Notes: generated by a model from the letters alone, not told the origin. 64,000 nucleotides of DNA from Achromobacter sp. AONIH1 (GCF_002902905.1 NZ_CP026124.1:5704001-5768000); one strand, 5' to 3'. Positions 26,505 to 34,720 are shown, numbered from the stretch's first letter. Translations and numbers: made by a program.

Positions 26505-27639
26505 TGTCATGTTTGTCGCGCCGGACCTGCACGGCGGCGTCGGAAGATGCGTGGCCTTCATCGCCGACGGCCTGCCCGCCCACGGGGTCGATGCCTCGCT
26601 GTTCCTGCTGCGCGCCCGCAACCGCGAATACCCCATCGACAATCCGAAGGTGGTCAAGGCGCTGCCGGTGATCGAATCGCCGACGGCGCTGCGACTGGCG
26701 CTGCCGCTGGCTTTCGCCCGACTGCTGGCGCAGATCCGTCGCGACAAGCCTGCCATCGTGTGCTCGCACGGGCTGCTGTGCAATATGCTGGCCGTGGCCG
26801 CCCGCAAGATCCTGCGCGGCCGTTTCGCCATCGTGGCGTTCGAACACAGCAGCCCGGCCATCCACTACGGCGCCTCGCGCATGCGCCGCCTGAAATACTG
26901 GCTGGTCAGCCAGACCTACCGCCGCCATGACGCCGTGGTCGGCGTCTCGGAGGGCGTGAAGGAAGATCTGGTCAGCATGTTCCCGCCGCTGCGCGGCAAG
27001 GTTCATACCATCTACAACGGCGTGCCGCTGGACGACGTGCGCGAGCAAAGCGTCTCGCCGCCGGCCCCCGCGACGGCTCCGGCCGCCAGGGACGAACCGT
27101 ACCAGGTCGTCGCGGTCGGCAGGCTGGAGGCGGTCAAGGACTACGCCACCCTGATCGACGCGGCCGCGCTGCTGGATGATCCGCGCATCGCCTTCACCAT
27201 CGTGGGAGAAGGCTCGGAGCACGCGGCCCTGCAGCGCCGCATCGATGCGCGGCCGTCCCGCACCACGGTGCGCCTGGCGGGTCATATCGACAACCCCTTC
27301 CCCACCATCGCCCGGGCCGGCGCCTTCGCCCTGACCTCCGTGCGCGAGAGCTTCGGCAACGTGCTGGTGGAGGCGCTGTGCCTGGGCGTGCCGGTGATTT
27401 CCACCGACTGCCCGCACGGCCCGGCCGAGATCCTGGACGCCGGCCGCTACGGCCTGCTGGTCCCGGTCGGCGACGCGCCCGCGCTGGCGGCGGCGGTCCG
27501 GCGCCTGGCCTACGACACGGCGACGCGCGAACGGCTGGCCGCCGAAGGGCCGGTCCGCGCCGACGCATTCTCCCTAGACCGGCACTGCCGCGACGTCATT
27601 GCGCTATTCCAGCCCTTGATGCGCCGTGGCGCGCCCTGA
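26497..27639 (+). CDS. Glycosyltransferase family 4
   Basis: A 380-residue GT-B glycosyltransferase. The N-terminal domain begins DVMFVAPDLHGGVGRCVAFI. The C-terminal nucleotide-sugar domain shows VGRLEAVKDYATLIDAAALL, FTIVGEGSEHAALQRRI and the retaining-enzyme motif ESFGNVLVEALCLGVPVIST. It starts within the end of the polymerase gene, indicating coupled translation. The sugar transferred is unknown. Confidence 0.9.
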   Translation: MPDVMFVAPDLHGGVGRCVAFIADGLPAHGVDASLFLLRARNREYPIDNPKVVKALPVIESPTALRLALPLAFARLLAQIRRDKPAIVCSHGLLCNMLAVAARKILRGRFAIVAFEHSSPAIHYGASRMRRLKYWLVSQTYRRHDAVVGVSEGVKEDLVSMFPPLRGKVHTIYNGVPLDDVREQSVSPPAPATAPAARDEPYQVVAVGRLEAVKDYATLIDAAALLDDPRIAFTIVGEGSEHAALQRRIDARPSRTTVRLAGHIDNPFPTIARAGAFALTSVRESFGNVLVEALCLGVPVISTDCPHGPAEILDAGRYGLLVPVGDAPALAAAVRRLAYDTATRERLAAEGPVRADAFSLDRHCRDVIALFQPLMRRGAP

Positions 27640-27652
27640 CCTGGATCGCATC

Positions 27653-28540
27653 ATGCAGAAAATACCGGTATCCGTTGTGGTCATGACCAAGAACGAAGAG
27701 CGCAACATCGCCAAGTGCCTGAAGGCGCTGGCAGAGTTCGACGAAGTCTTCGTCATCGACTCGCGCAGCACCGACGCGACGTGCGCGCTGGCCGCCTCGC
27801 TGGGCGCGAAGGTGGTGGACTTCCAGTGGAACGGCAAGTATCCGAAGAAAAAACAATGGTGCCTGGAGCAGCTGCCTTTCTCGCACCCGGTCGTCCTGTA
27901 CGTCGACGCCGACGAAGAGATGACGCCGGCGCTGGCCCGCGAAATCCGCGCCAGCCTGCCGCGCTTCGAGGCCGGCGCCGGCGGCGCCTTCGTGCCCTTC
28001 GACTACGTGTTCTGCGGCCGCAAGCTGCGACACGGCCACCGCGTCTACAAGCTGGCGCTGCTGGCCCGCGACCGCTCGCGCTTCCTGGACTACGACGACC
28101 TGGACGTGGCCCACATGTGGGAAGTCGAGGGCCACTACCAGCCCCAGGTACAGGGCCAGACCTTCGCGTTGCGCGAGCCCATGGTCCACAATGACCATGA
28201 CTCGCTGTTCCACTATTTCGACAAGCACAACCGCTACTCGGACTGGGAGGCAAGCCTGCGCGTCAAGGGCCTGATGAACGACCCGCGCGAAGCCAACCTG
28301 GGCGGCCGCGCGCTGCTCAAGCGGCTGTTCCACGCGCTGCCGTTCAAGGCTCCGATCTCCTTCCTGCATTCCTATGTATTCCGCCTGGGCTTCCTGGACG
28401 GCAAGGCCGGCTTCGACTATGCGGTCGCGCGCGCCATGTACTACTGGCAGATCCGCATCAAGACCGAGGAAATCCGCAAGGCCCGACAGGCCTGCGCCGA
28501 GGATGGCGACGACAAGGTGGTGGCGGGAGCGGCGAAATGA
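27653..28540 (+). CDS. Glycosyltransferase family 2, WaaE/KdtX-like
   Basis: A 295-residue GT-A enzyme. It shows VSVVVMTKNEERNIAKCL, then EVFVIDSRSTDATCALA, NGKYPKKKQWCLEQ and the acidic LYVDADEEMTP. This layout matches the WaaE/KdtX group of beta-glucosyltransferases, which also occurs in exopolysaccharide loci. Two starts are possible: ATG at 27653 (chosen) and GTG at 27626; both have weak ribosome sites. The stop overlaps the next gene's ATG as ATGA. Confidence 0.85.
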   Translation: MQKIPVSVVVMTKNEERNIAKCLKALAEFDEVFVIDSRSTDATCALAASLGAKVVDFQWNGKYPKKKQWCLEQLPFSHPVVLYVDADEEMTPALAREIRASLPRFEAGAGGAFVPFDYVFCGRKLRHGHRVYKLALLARDRSRFLDYDDLDVAHMWEVEGHYQPQVQGQTFALREPMVHNDHDSLFHYFDKHNRYSDWEASLRVKGLMNDPREANLGGRALLKRLFHALPFKAPISFLHSYVFRLGFLDGKAGFDYAVARAMYYWQIRIKTEEIRKARQACAEDGDDKVVAGAAK

Positions 28541-29196
28541 TCCCCGCCCGTCGGTTCCACGCGGGCCCGGCGCGCGAGGCGGATGTCGCGGATGCGACGG
28601 ATGCGGCGCATGTCTGGCCACGCGTCGGAGACCCGCCTGGCGCGCTGCAGCGGCTGGACCTGTTCACACTGGCGCCCGGCCAGCGCGGCCGCTCCGCGCT
28701 GACGGTGCAGCTCTGGTGGCTGGTCCAGGGTTCCCTGTTCCGCTGGTCGCCGCAGTTCGCCTATGGGTTCCGGCGCTGGCTGCTGCGGCTGTTCGGCGCG
28801 CGCGTCGGCGCCAAGGCGCTGATCCGGCCCAGCGCCACCGTGACCTATCCCTGGAAAGTCGACATCGGCGAGCATGCCTGGATCGGCGACGATGCCGTGA
28901 TCTACAGCCTGGGGCCGGTGCACATCGGCGCGCACGCCGTGGTGTCGCAGCGCAGCTACCTTTGCGCCGCCGACCATGACCCGGACCAACCCGACTTCCC
29001 GCTGCGCGAGCGCGCGGTGCGCATCGAGGACGGCGCCTGGGTCGCCACCGACGTGTTCGTCGCCCCCGGCGTGACCGTGGGCCGCGAAGCCGTGGTGGGC
29101 GCGCGCAGCTCCGTCTTTCGCGATCTGCCGCCCGCCATGATCTGCCACGGCACGCCGTGCAGGCCCGTGCGTGCGCGCGGACGGGAGCGCGCATGA
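28537..29196 (+). CDS. wcaF: WcaF-like hexapeptide acetyltransferase
   Basis: A 219-residue left-handed beta-helix acyltransferase related to the colanic-acid acetyltransferase WcaF. The order is FRWSPQFAYGFRRWLLRLFG, GAKALIRPSATVTYPWKVDI, then YLCAADHDPDQPDFPL with the catalytic histidine region, and VAPGVTVGREAVVGARSSV. It probably O-acetylates a sugar of the repeat unit. It is coupled by ATGA overlaps to both neighbours. The first 45 residues are a variable, Ala/Asp-rich extension compared with the family. Confidence 0.85.
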   Translation: MIPARRFHAGPAREADVADATDAAHVWPRVGDPPGALQRLDLFTLAPGQRGRSALTVQLWWLVQGSLFRWSPQFAYGFRRWLLRLFGARVGAKALIRPSATVTYPWKVDIGEHAWIGDDAVIYSLGPVHIGAHAVVSQRSYLCAADHDPDQPDFPLRERAVRIEDGAWVATDVFVAPGVTVGREAVVGARSSVFRDLPPAMICHGTPCRPVRARGRERA

Positions 29197-30449
29197 AGAT
29201 CCTGATCTACGGCATCAACTACGCCCCCGAACTGACCGGCATCGGCAAGTACAGCGCGGAGATGGCCGAATGGCTGGCCGCCCGCGGACACAGCGTCAGC
29301 GTGGTCACGGCGCCGCCCTACTATCCGCAATGGCGGGTGCATGACGGCTATCGCGCCGGACGCTATGCGCGCGAGGAGCGCGCCGGCGTCTCGGTGCGCC
29401 GCGCCCCGTTGTGGGTGCCGGCGCGGCCCGGTGGCGTCAAGCGCCTGCTGCACCTGGCCAGCTTCGCCCTGTCCAGCCTTCCCAGCCTGCTGCGCGCCGC
29501 CGCTGGGCGGCCCGACGTCATCCTGGTGGTCGAGCCGGCGCTGTTCTGCGCGCCCGCGGCATGGCTGGCCGCCAGGCTGTGCGGCGCTCGCGCCTGGCTG
29601 CACGTGCAGGACTATGAAGTGGACGCCGCGTTCGAGCTGGGCCTGCTCAAGGGCGCCTGGCTGCGCCGCGCCGTCGCCCGCGCCGAGCGCTGGCTGATGC
29701 GCCGCTTCGACCGCGTTTCCACCATTTCTGAGCGCATGCTGGCGCTGGCCAGGGACAAGGGCGTGGAGCCCGCCCGCGCCGTGCTGCTGCCGAACTGGAT
29801 CGACGCGCAGGCGATCACGCCGGACCTGGACGGCGGCGCGTACCGCGCGCAACTCGGCATCCCCGCCGACGCGATCGTGGCGCTGTATTCCGGCAACATG
29901 GGCGGCAAGCAGGGCCTGCAGGTCCTGGCCGACGTGGCCCGCCGCCTGGAAGGCGAAACGCGGCTGTGGTTCGTTTTCTGCGGCCAGGGACCGGAACGGG
30001 CCGCGCTGCAGGCGCGCTGCGCCGGACTGGCGCGCGCACGCTTCCTGGACCTGCAGCCCGCCGAACGCCTGGGCGAGCTGCTGTGCATGGCGGACATCCA
30101 TCTACTGCCGCAGCGCGCGGGCGCGGCCGACCTCGTCATGCCGTCCAAGCTGACCGGCATGCTGGCCAGCGGCCGTCCTGTGGTCTGCGGCGCCGCGCCG
30201 GGCACGGAACTGGCGGGCGTGATCACGCGCTGCGGCCTGTTGACTCCCCCTGAAGACGCGGCGGCCATGGCCGAGGCCGTGCTCAGCCTGGCGCAAAACG
30301 GCGCGGCCAGGGCCGCGCTGGGCCAGGCCGCGCGGCGCCATGCCCTGGCTCATCTGCACGTGGACGCGGTGCTGGGCGCGGCCGAGCGCGAACTGGCGGC
30401 CCTTGCCGTCCCGGGCAGGACACAGGCCTCGCGCGCCCGCGACGCCTGA
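29193..30449 (+). CDS. wcaI: WcaI-like colanic-acid glycosyltransferase (GT4)
   Basis: A 418-residue GT-B glycosyltransferase of the WcaI type. The signature N-terminus is MKILIYGINYAPELTGIGKY, followed by VVTAPPYYPQWRV. Later regions include LHVQDYEVDAAFELGLLKG, VLLPNWIDAQAI, LYSGNMGGKQGLQVL and DLVMPSKLTGMLASGRPVV. The start at 29193 overlaps the WcaF-like stop (ATGA). It is the last gene of the rightward polysaccharide arm and converges with the first regulator gene at 30464. No terminator is evident in the 14-base gap. Confidence 0.9.
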   Translation: MKILIYGINYAPELTGIGKYSAEMAEWLAARGHSVSVVTAPPYYPQWRVHDGYRAGRYAREERAGVSVRRAPLWVPARPGGVKRLLHLASFALSSLPSLLRAAAGRPDVILVVEPALFCAPAAWLAARLCGARAWLHVQDYEVDAAFELGLLKGAWLRRAVARAERWLMRRFDRVSTISERMLALARDKGVEPARAVLLPNWIDAQAITPDLDGGAYRAQLGIPADAIVALYSGNMGGKQGLQVLADVARRLEGETRLWFVFCGQGPERAALQARCAGLARARFLDLQPAERLGELLCMADIHLLPQRAGAADLVMPSKLTGMLASGRPVVCGAAPGTELAGVITRCGLLTPPEDAAAMAEAVLSLAQNGAARAALGQAARRHALAHLHVDAVLGAAERELAALAVPGRTQASRARDA

Positions 30450-30463
30450 CGGCGTCCGTCCGA

Positions 30464-31126
30464 TCACTCCGAAGGTTCGCGCGGCGTCGGCGGCAGGCCC
30501 ACGCCGCTGACCAGCCCCAGCTGCACGGCGACATAGGCGGCCTCGGCCTGATTGCGCGCATTGAGCTTCCAGTACAACGTGCGCGCATGGCTCTTCACGG
30601 TGGCCACCGATATGCCCACCTGCTCGCCGATCTCGCGCATGGTCTTGCCCTGCACCAGCAGCTGCAGGATCTCCGCCTGCCGCTGCGTCAGCTCGCGCAG
30701 CTCCAGCGCCGGCGCGGCGGTGCGCGGCAGCGGCCGGCCAGCCGGCTGCGGATAGCATTCGCCTCCCGCCTGGACCAGGCTGACCGCGGCCGCCAGGGCG
30801 TCCGGGCTGGATGCCTTGGGCAGATAGCCGGCCACGCCCGCGCGGGCGCAAGCCGCCATCACCGCCTGATCCAGCACGGAATACAGCACCATCGCCAGCC
30901 TGGGCCCGAAGAAGGCGATGGCCTGTGTCAACAGCGCGATATCGTTCTCGGCGATGCCGCCGCAACCGACCACCAGCATTTCCACCGGACGGTTGAGCGA
31001 ATTGGGCAGGTTGAGCATCTGGGCCGGCGAGATCGCCAGGATGTCGTCCGTTTTGCGCACGCGCTCCAGCACATGCTGGATGGCGACGCGAAGCAACGCA
31101 TAGTCTTCGATTAGAACGGTTGTCAT
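30464..31126 (-). CDS. LuxR-family regulator with pseudo-receiver domain (first of a pair)
   Basis: A 220-residue response-regulator-like protein. The C-terminal LuxR/GerE helix-turn-helix is intact (LTQRQAEILQLLVQGKTMRE, then GISVATVKSHARTLYWKL). The N-terminal receiver keeps the fold markers VLIEDYALLR, a switch serine in VLYSVLD and the conserved lysine in GYLPKASS. The phospho-acceptor aspartate at the end of beta-3 is replaced by Gly54 (MLVVGCGG). It is therefore unlikely to be phosphorylated. The start at 31126 begins the receiver; an upstream open extension to 31297 is not domain-like. It lies beside the exopolysaccharide arm, which suggests RcsA-like control of that locus (inference). 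Confidence 0.85.
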   Translation of the reverse strand: MTTVLIEDYALLRVAIQHVLERVRKTDDILAISPAQMLNLPNSLNRPVEMLVVGCGGIAENDIALLTQAIAFFGPRLAMVLYSVLDQAVMAACARAGVAGYLPKASSPDALAAAVSLVQAGGECYPQPAGRPLPRTAAPALELRELTQRQAEILQLLVQGKTMREIGEQVGISVATVKSHARTLYWKLNARNQAEAAYVAVQLGLVSGVGLPPTPREPSE

Positions 31127-31473
31127 CCCGAATGGAACCTTGCGACACAGGGCCCAAATGCGGTTCCCATGTCGCACGCGAGACGGATCGCGATGCGCGC
31201 GCGGCCGCGCGACGGCGCGGTTCACGGGAATCCTGTCCGCTGCTGCGGCCCGGGCGGCGTGCTGTGGTTCGCCGTCCCGGCCCGCACTTGCGGACACGAA
31301 CCATGCTATCAGCGGCTATCGCCGTTGAATCTCGTTCAGGAGGATGATTGGGGGAGGACTGAGGCGCTGCGCAATGCAGGCGGAACTGCGATGAAAGCAC
31401 TAGGAGGGAAGGCGGGGCGGCATCGCGTCGGGCCAGGCTGCCTGCCGGGTCGGCAGCTGGCGCGCGCGCGGTA
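31127..31473. promoter_or_regulatory. 347-base gap between the two LuxR-type regulators, with an inverted repeat
   Basis: No gene is evident. TGCGACA (31141-31147) and its reverse complement TGTCGCA (31170-31176) form an inverted repeat with a 22-base spacer, 15 bases before the start of the first regulator. Its position suggests an operator. The rest is very GC-rich near 31195-31240 and otherwise unremarkable. Confidence 0.45.
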
Positions 31474-32223
31474 TCAGCCTGCTTTGCGGCCGTATAGTTG
31501 TCCTGCGTCGACTTCCCTGCCGTTGGGCTCGTGCCATTCCAGCGTGGCGCCGCGCTGCAACGCCGCGTACACGGCCTCGCCCTTGTTCTTCACATGCAGG
31601 CGCTGATAGAGCGTGCAGGCATGCGTCTTGGCGGTGGCGACCGAAATGTTGAGCATGCGGCTGACCGTCTTGATCGGATAGCCCCTGGCCAGCAACACCA
31701 GCACCTCGTACTGGCGCGGCGTGATCTGCAGCAATTGCGCGCCCGCGCTGATGGGCATGGCGCCCTTGGCCGCGGCGTCATCAGCGTCATGCGCCGGCAA
31801 CGCGCAGATCGTCTGGGCGGGCGCCTGCAAGGCCTGTTCGCTGGGGAAGCACTGTCCTCCCGCCATCACCAGCCGGATCGCCGCCTCCAGGATCTCGACC
31901 GATGCGGTCTTCATCAGACAGCCGTAGACGCTGGCGCCCGGCAGACCCTGGACGGGCATCGGCAAGGGCATCACATCGGTCAATAGCAGGATGCGCTTGG
32001 GGGTGAGCACGCGCTGGATCTCATGCAACGCGCTCCAGGCCTCATCCGTATCCACCGGAAGTCCGTAGATCAGGAGATCAGCGCCGGCATGGACGCCATC
32101 GGCCTTGGACACGTCCGCCAGGCCCATCCCCTCGATCTCCCACACGTCATCCAACTTGCTCAGAATCTGCCACAAACCCAGCCGCAGCAGCGGATGAGCT
32201 TCAATCAGGACCATCTTGGCCAT
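31474..32223 (-). CDS. LuxR-family regulator with pseudo-receiver domain (second of a pair)
   Basis: A 249-residue paralogue of the regulator at 30464-31126. The LuxR domain reads ITPRQYEVLVLLARGYPIKT, then NISVATAKTHACTLYQRL. The receiver begins VLIEAHPLLRLGLWQIL and keeps a switch threonine (LLLTDVM) and a lysine (CLMKTAS). Where phosphorylated receivers have aspartate it has Gly54 (DLLIYGLP), and one residue of the acidic pocket is also lost. GGGAGG lies five bases before the ATG at 32223. Both regulators run leftward, separated by 347 bases. Homo- or heterodimerisation on DNA is plausible but not shown. Confidence 0.85.
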   Translation of the reverse strand: MAKMVLIEAHPLLRLGLWQILSKLDDVWEIEGMGLADVSKADGVHAGADLLIYGLPVDTDEAWSALHEIQRVLTPKRILLLTDVMPLPMPVQGLPGASVYGCLMKTASVEILEAAIRLVMAGGQCFPSEQALQAPAQTICALPAHDADDAAAKGAMPISAGAQLLQITPRQYEVLVLLARGYPIKTVSRMLNISVATAKTHACTLYQRLHVKNKGEAVYAALQRGATLEWHEPNGREVDAGQLYGRKAG

Positions 32224-32415
32224 GATGTCCTCCCGGTTTACTAGACAGGCCTAGAAGGGATCTTCGCTGTACTGAAGACTTATTTTTCCAGCCCCGCGAA
32301 GCGGGTCCGCGGTAGCCCTGGATATGTGAATACATCGTATCCGGGTATTTTGGCTGGGAGACTTTGGTAGCCACCATTACGGCGGATGGCATGAGTCCAT
32401 CTTATGGTTCGGGAT

Positions 32416-32448
32416 TTGCAAAATCAAGACGTTTCAGGGCGATATAAT
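32416..32448 (+). promoter_or_regulatory. Possible promoter with perfect TATAAT
   Basis: TATAAT at 32443-32448 is an exact consensus -10, rare in DNA of this composition. The best upstream -35 candidate is TTGCAA at 32416-32421, but the spacing is 21 bases, longer than optimal. It would drive the small frame at 32508. Confidence 0.4.
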
Positions 32449-32507
32449 CCGACAAAAACAGAAATCAATCGTTAGCCTTAATCGCCCTCGTAAATAAGGA
32501 TGAAAAC

Positions 32508-32744
32508 ATGTTCTCATCCATTTCGACGCTAGGGTTTACACGGAGTTTCATAGAGAGGGAAAGGCCTTCCCACGGGCGGAGAAAGCCGAATGACAGCCCG
32601 GAATTCGGCTGTTGGCAAGCTTCGGGGGATGAGGCTGGCACCATCCTGGTGCCTGGCCCGATGGGACGCCGGCGTGGCAAGAATTATCGATATGTTGCGC
32701 CGGACACATCACCCCAGGATATGGGCCGATTAATCGAAATATAG
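32508..32744 (+). CDS. Hypothetical 78-residue ORF with own promoter and ribosome site
   Basis: It starts MFSSISTLGFTRSFIERER and ends DMGRLIEI. An AAGGA ribosome site lies eight bases before the ATG, and a perfect TATAAT lies about 60 bases upstream. I recognise no family. Codon use is unlike the neighbours (CTA, AGA, AGG, TTA and ATA occur), which fits either foreign origin or a chance frame. The product is basic in the middle (GRRKPN, MGRRRGKNYRY) with no membrane segment. Confidence 0.35.
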   Translation: MFSSISTLGFTRSFIERERPSHGRRKPNDSPEFGCWQASGDEAGTILVPGPMGRRRGKNYRYVAPDTSPQDMGRLIEI

Positions 32745-32777
32745 GTAACACTTTTATTTTTTCGGACGCACGGTCAT

Positions 32778-34367
32778 TTACTCCATATAGGCGAAGTCGA
32801 ATACCGTGTGACCGCCCTGATGATGCCAATGGTGCATCGAAGCATGACGCCGTCCCAGAAAATTGGCGTAGTGTATTTCTCCGTCATCCTCGACGTAGGA
32901 GTGCGGCGACAACTGCTCGATCCGGTTGAGCGACACGCCCTTGCCGTAGTGGCAGAAGCCCTGGTACTGCGCGCAGCGGATGACGTCTCCGCCAGGCGAG
33001 ACAACGATTCCAGCGTTGCGCGCCCGCATCGGGTTGCGCACGATGGGGTTGCAGGCATGCGGCGTCCAATTGGTGGAGAGCGGCGAATCGGCGAAGAACG
33101 CGAACAGCTCGTCGCAATGGCTCTGCCCGTCCGTCCTGTCGATATTGGTCAATAGCCACCAGTATTCCCCGTGCTTGAATATTATCGTATCGACAGCGGA
33201 AACATTACTCATCAGATTATATTGAAGCTCCCACTTCAATGGAAAATCCGTGCATTTCCATAATTCTATGCTGCGATTACCGCAGGTCTCCGGCACCATG
33301 TAGGTGACACCTTCATATTCAAATATATACGGGAACGACAAATGGTACGGCAGGTTCAGCGCCGTCCCCAAAAGGCGGAAAGCCCCGTCGGAGTACGTCG
33401 CGACCGAGATCGTCCCTTTGCGCGAGGAGAAGTCGTAATCCTCGAAAAATATATAGGGCTGTTTATCGTGGGTATATACAAAGGGATCAGCGAAAAACCT
33501 GCCCTTGGGTGGCTGCAACACCATCGCTTCGGATATCACCGCCTGCTGCCGGCCCGACGGAAACATGCCTATCCGCCAGCGCACGTTACGTTTCATGATG
33601 CGACGCACAATAAAATCAGCCATTAACCAGGCCTGGCGGGCGACATACGCCGCGCCGTCCCAGGCCACCGGATCCCGGCGCCGCTCGCCGCTCATGATCT
33701 GCATGCCAGCCGGCGGCGTGCGGCGCGCGCGCGCCAGCGCCTGCAGCGCGTCGCGGACCATGAAGTTGCCCAGGCAGAATGCGCGCGCCCGATTCTTCAG
33801 CCAGAAGATCTCGGTGTTGAAGCTGCGCTGGTCCAGCAGCTCGTCCTCGTCCTCGCTCGCGCCCAGGCGCCACAGCTTGACCGTGGTGTGATCCGCCCGC
33901 TGATACACCTCCCAGAATCCCGCATAGCTGCCGCTGGCAACCGCAACGTCGGAATAGCTCAACTGCCAGGCGCCCTGGCGCGCCCAGCCCGCGATACGCT
34001 CGCGCGGCACAGGCGGCGCGCCCAGCACGATCACCAGGTCCAGCCCCGGCGGCGCCAACCGCTCCGCGCCGCCGCCCGCCGTCATCTCGACGATCTCAGT
34101 ATCGGGACCGGGCAGGTGCTCGCGCAGGTCGCGGCAAGCCAGCTGCGCGCGCGGCTTGCTTCCAAGCAGCCGGGACTCGAAACGGGACAGCGCGCCGAAA
34201 AAAGCCCTGGCGCCGAAATGCGCCTTCGTTTCCGCGCCCGCGCGGCCGGCCACCAGCAGAGCGGCGATCTGGAAGTCCTGGCTGTGCGCCAGCCATTCGA
34301 CCAGCTCATGCATCCAGCCGGGCTGCTCGTATCCGTCGACCAGCAGTCCCACTCTGTAGGTCTTCAT
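32778..34367 (-). CDS. Hybrid protein: degenerate formyltransferase-like domain plus GINT1-like (glucosamine inositolphosphorylceramide transferase family) domain
   Basis: A 529-residue protein. Residues about 1-190 resemble the formyltransferase fold: YRVGLLVDGYEQPGWMHELV, DLVIVLGAPPVPRERI and the hallmark YAGFWEVYQRADHTTVKLWR. The expected catalytic His segment before it reads LSYSDVA instead, so activity is doubtful. Residues about 260-529 match the beta-propeller-like GINT1 N-terminal family: GRFFADPFVYTHDKQPYIFF and ISVATYSDGAFRLLG, with a YMVPETCGNRSIELWKC segment. Sugar transfer is inferred from the family name only. Base composition is low in the C-terminal half (22 G+C of 60 in 33181-33240), suggesting acquisition. 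GGAG lies eight bases before the start at 34367. Confidence 0.72.
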   Translation of the reverse strand: MKTYRVGLLVDGYEQPGWMHELVEWLAHSQDFQIAALLVAGRAGAETKAHFGARAFFGALSRFESRLLGSKPRAQLACRDLREHLPGPDTEIVEMTAGGGAERLAPPGLDLVIVLGAPPVPRERIAGWARQGAWQLSYSDVAVASGSYAGFWEVYQRADHTTVKLWRLGASEDEDELLDQRSFNTEIFWLKNRARAFCLGNFMVRDALQALARARRTPPAGMQIMSGERRRDPVAWDGAAYVARQAWLMADFIVRRIMKRNVRWRIGMFPSGRQQAVISEAMVLQPPKGRFFADPFVYTHDKQPYIFFEDYDFSSRKGTISVATYSDGAFRLLGTALNLPYHLSFPYIFEYEGVTYMVPETCGNRSIELWKCTDFPLKWELQYNLMSNVSAVDTIIFKHGEYWWLLTNIDRTDGQSHCDELFAFFADSPLSTNWTPHACNPIVRNPMRARNAGIVVSPGGDVIRCAQYQGFCHYGKGVSLNRIEQLSPHSYVEDDGEIHYANFLGRRHASMHHWHHQGGHTVFDFAYME

Positions 34368-34401
34368 TTCTCCAGCTCCTGTGTCGGGGCAAGGGCCAGC
34401 C

Positions 34402-34425
34402 GCCGCCAGCCGGCGGGCTGGCGGC
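34402..34425 (-). other. GC-rich leader hairpin of the GINT1-like gene
   Basis: Perfect 10-bp stem GCCGCCAGCC/GGCTGGCGGC with a four-base loop, 35-58 bases before the start codon on the minus strand. It could attenuate or stabilise the leader. There is no T-run. Confidence 0.5.
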
Positions 34426-34720
34426 GCAACCATAAGGGCATGGCTACACAGCCTTCATACGGATACTGAAACGTTTCGCAGGCATCTTCCAGCGAGCTTT
34501 CAGCCTAGGGCTGGCGCACGAAGCCAAATGGCGCATGGCGCGCCCACCGAGCGCCCTTGCCTCGGCCAAATTCGCCGGGGGAGTTCATCCATCCGGACGT
34601 AGCAGCGCGCGGCGCGCGGGGCGCGGCGGCCGGCATCCCTCTGCCTTGTCTCATGCCCCTGGGGTAAACCCTATTCGGGATTGCAGGGACTCGCTCTTGC
34701 CGGAAATCTGTCGCATACTC

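Larger units (their letters stand above)
32224..32777. other. 554-base AT-richer region between the regulators and the GINT1-like gene
   Basis: Base composition falls sharply here (24 G+C of 60 in 32401-32460), unlike the surrounding DNA. It contains a perfect TATAAT hexamer, a good ribosome site and a 78-codon open frame (32508-32744). Short T-runs lie near 32752-32761, just past the stop of the leftward GINT1-like gene. No insertion-sequence ends or direct repeats were recognised. Confidence 0.6.

Noticed and set aside
24171..26861. An 896-codon open frame on the minus strand
   Set aside because: It is antisense to the glycosyltransferase and polymerase genes, which have clear motifs and overlapping starts; composition is typical of shadow frames.
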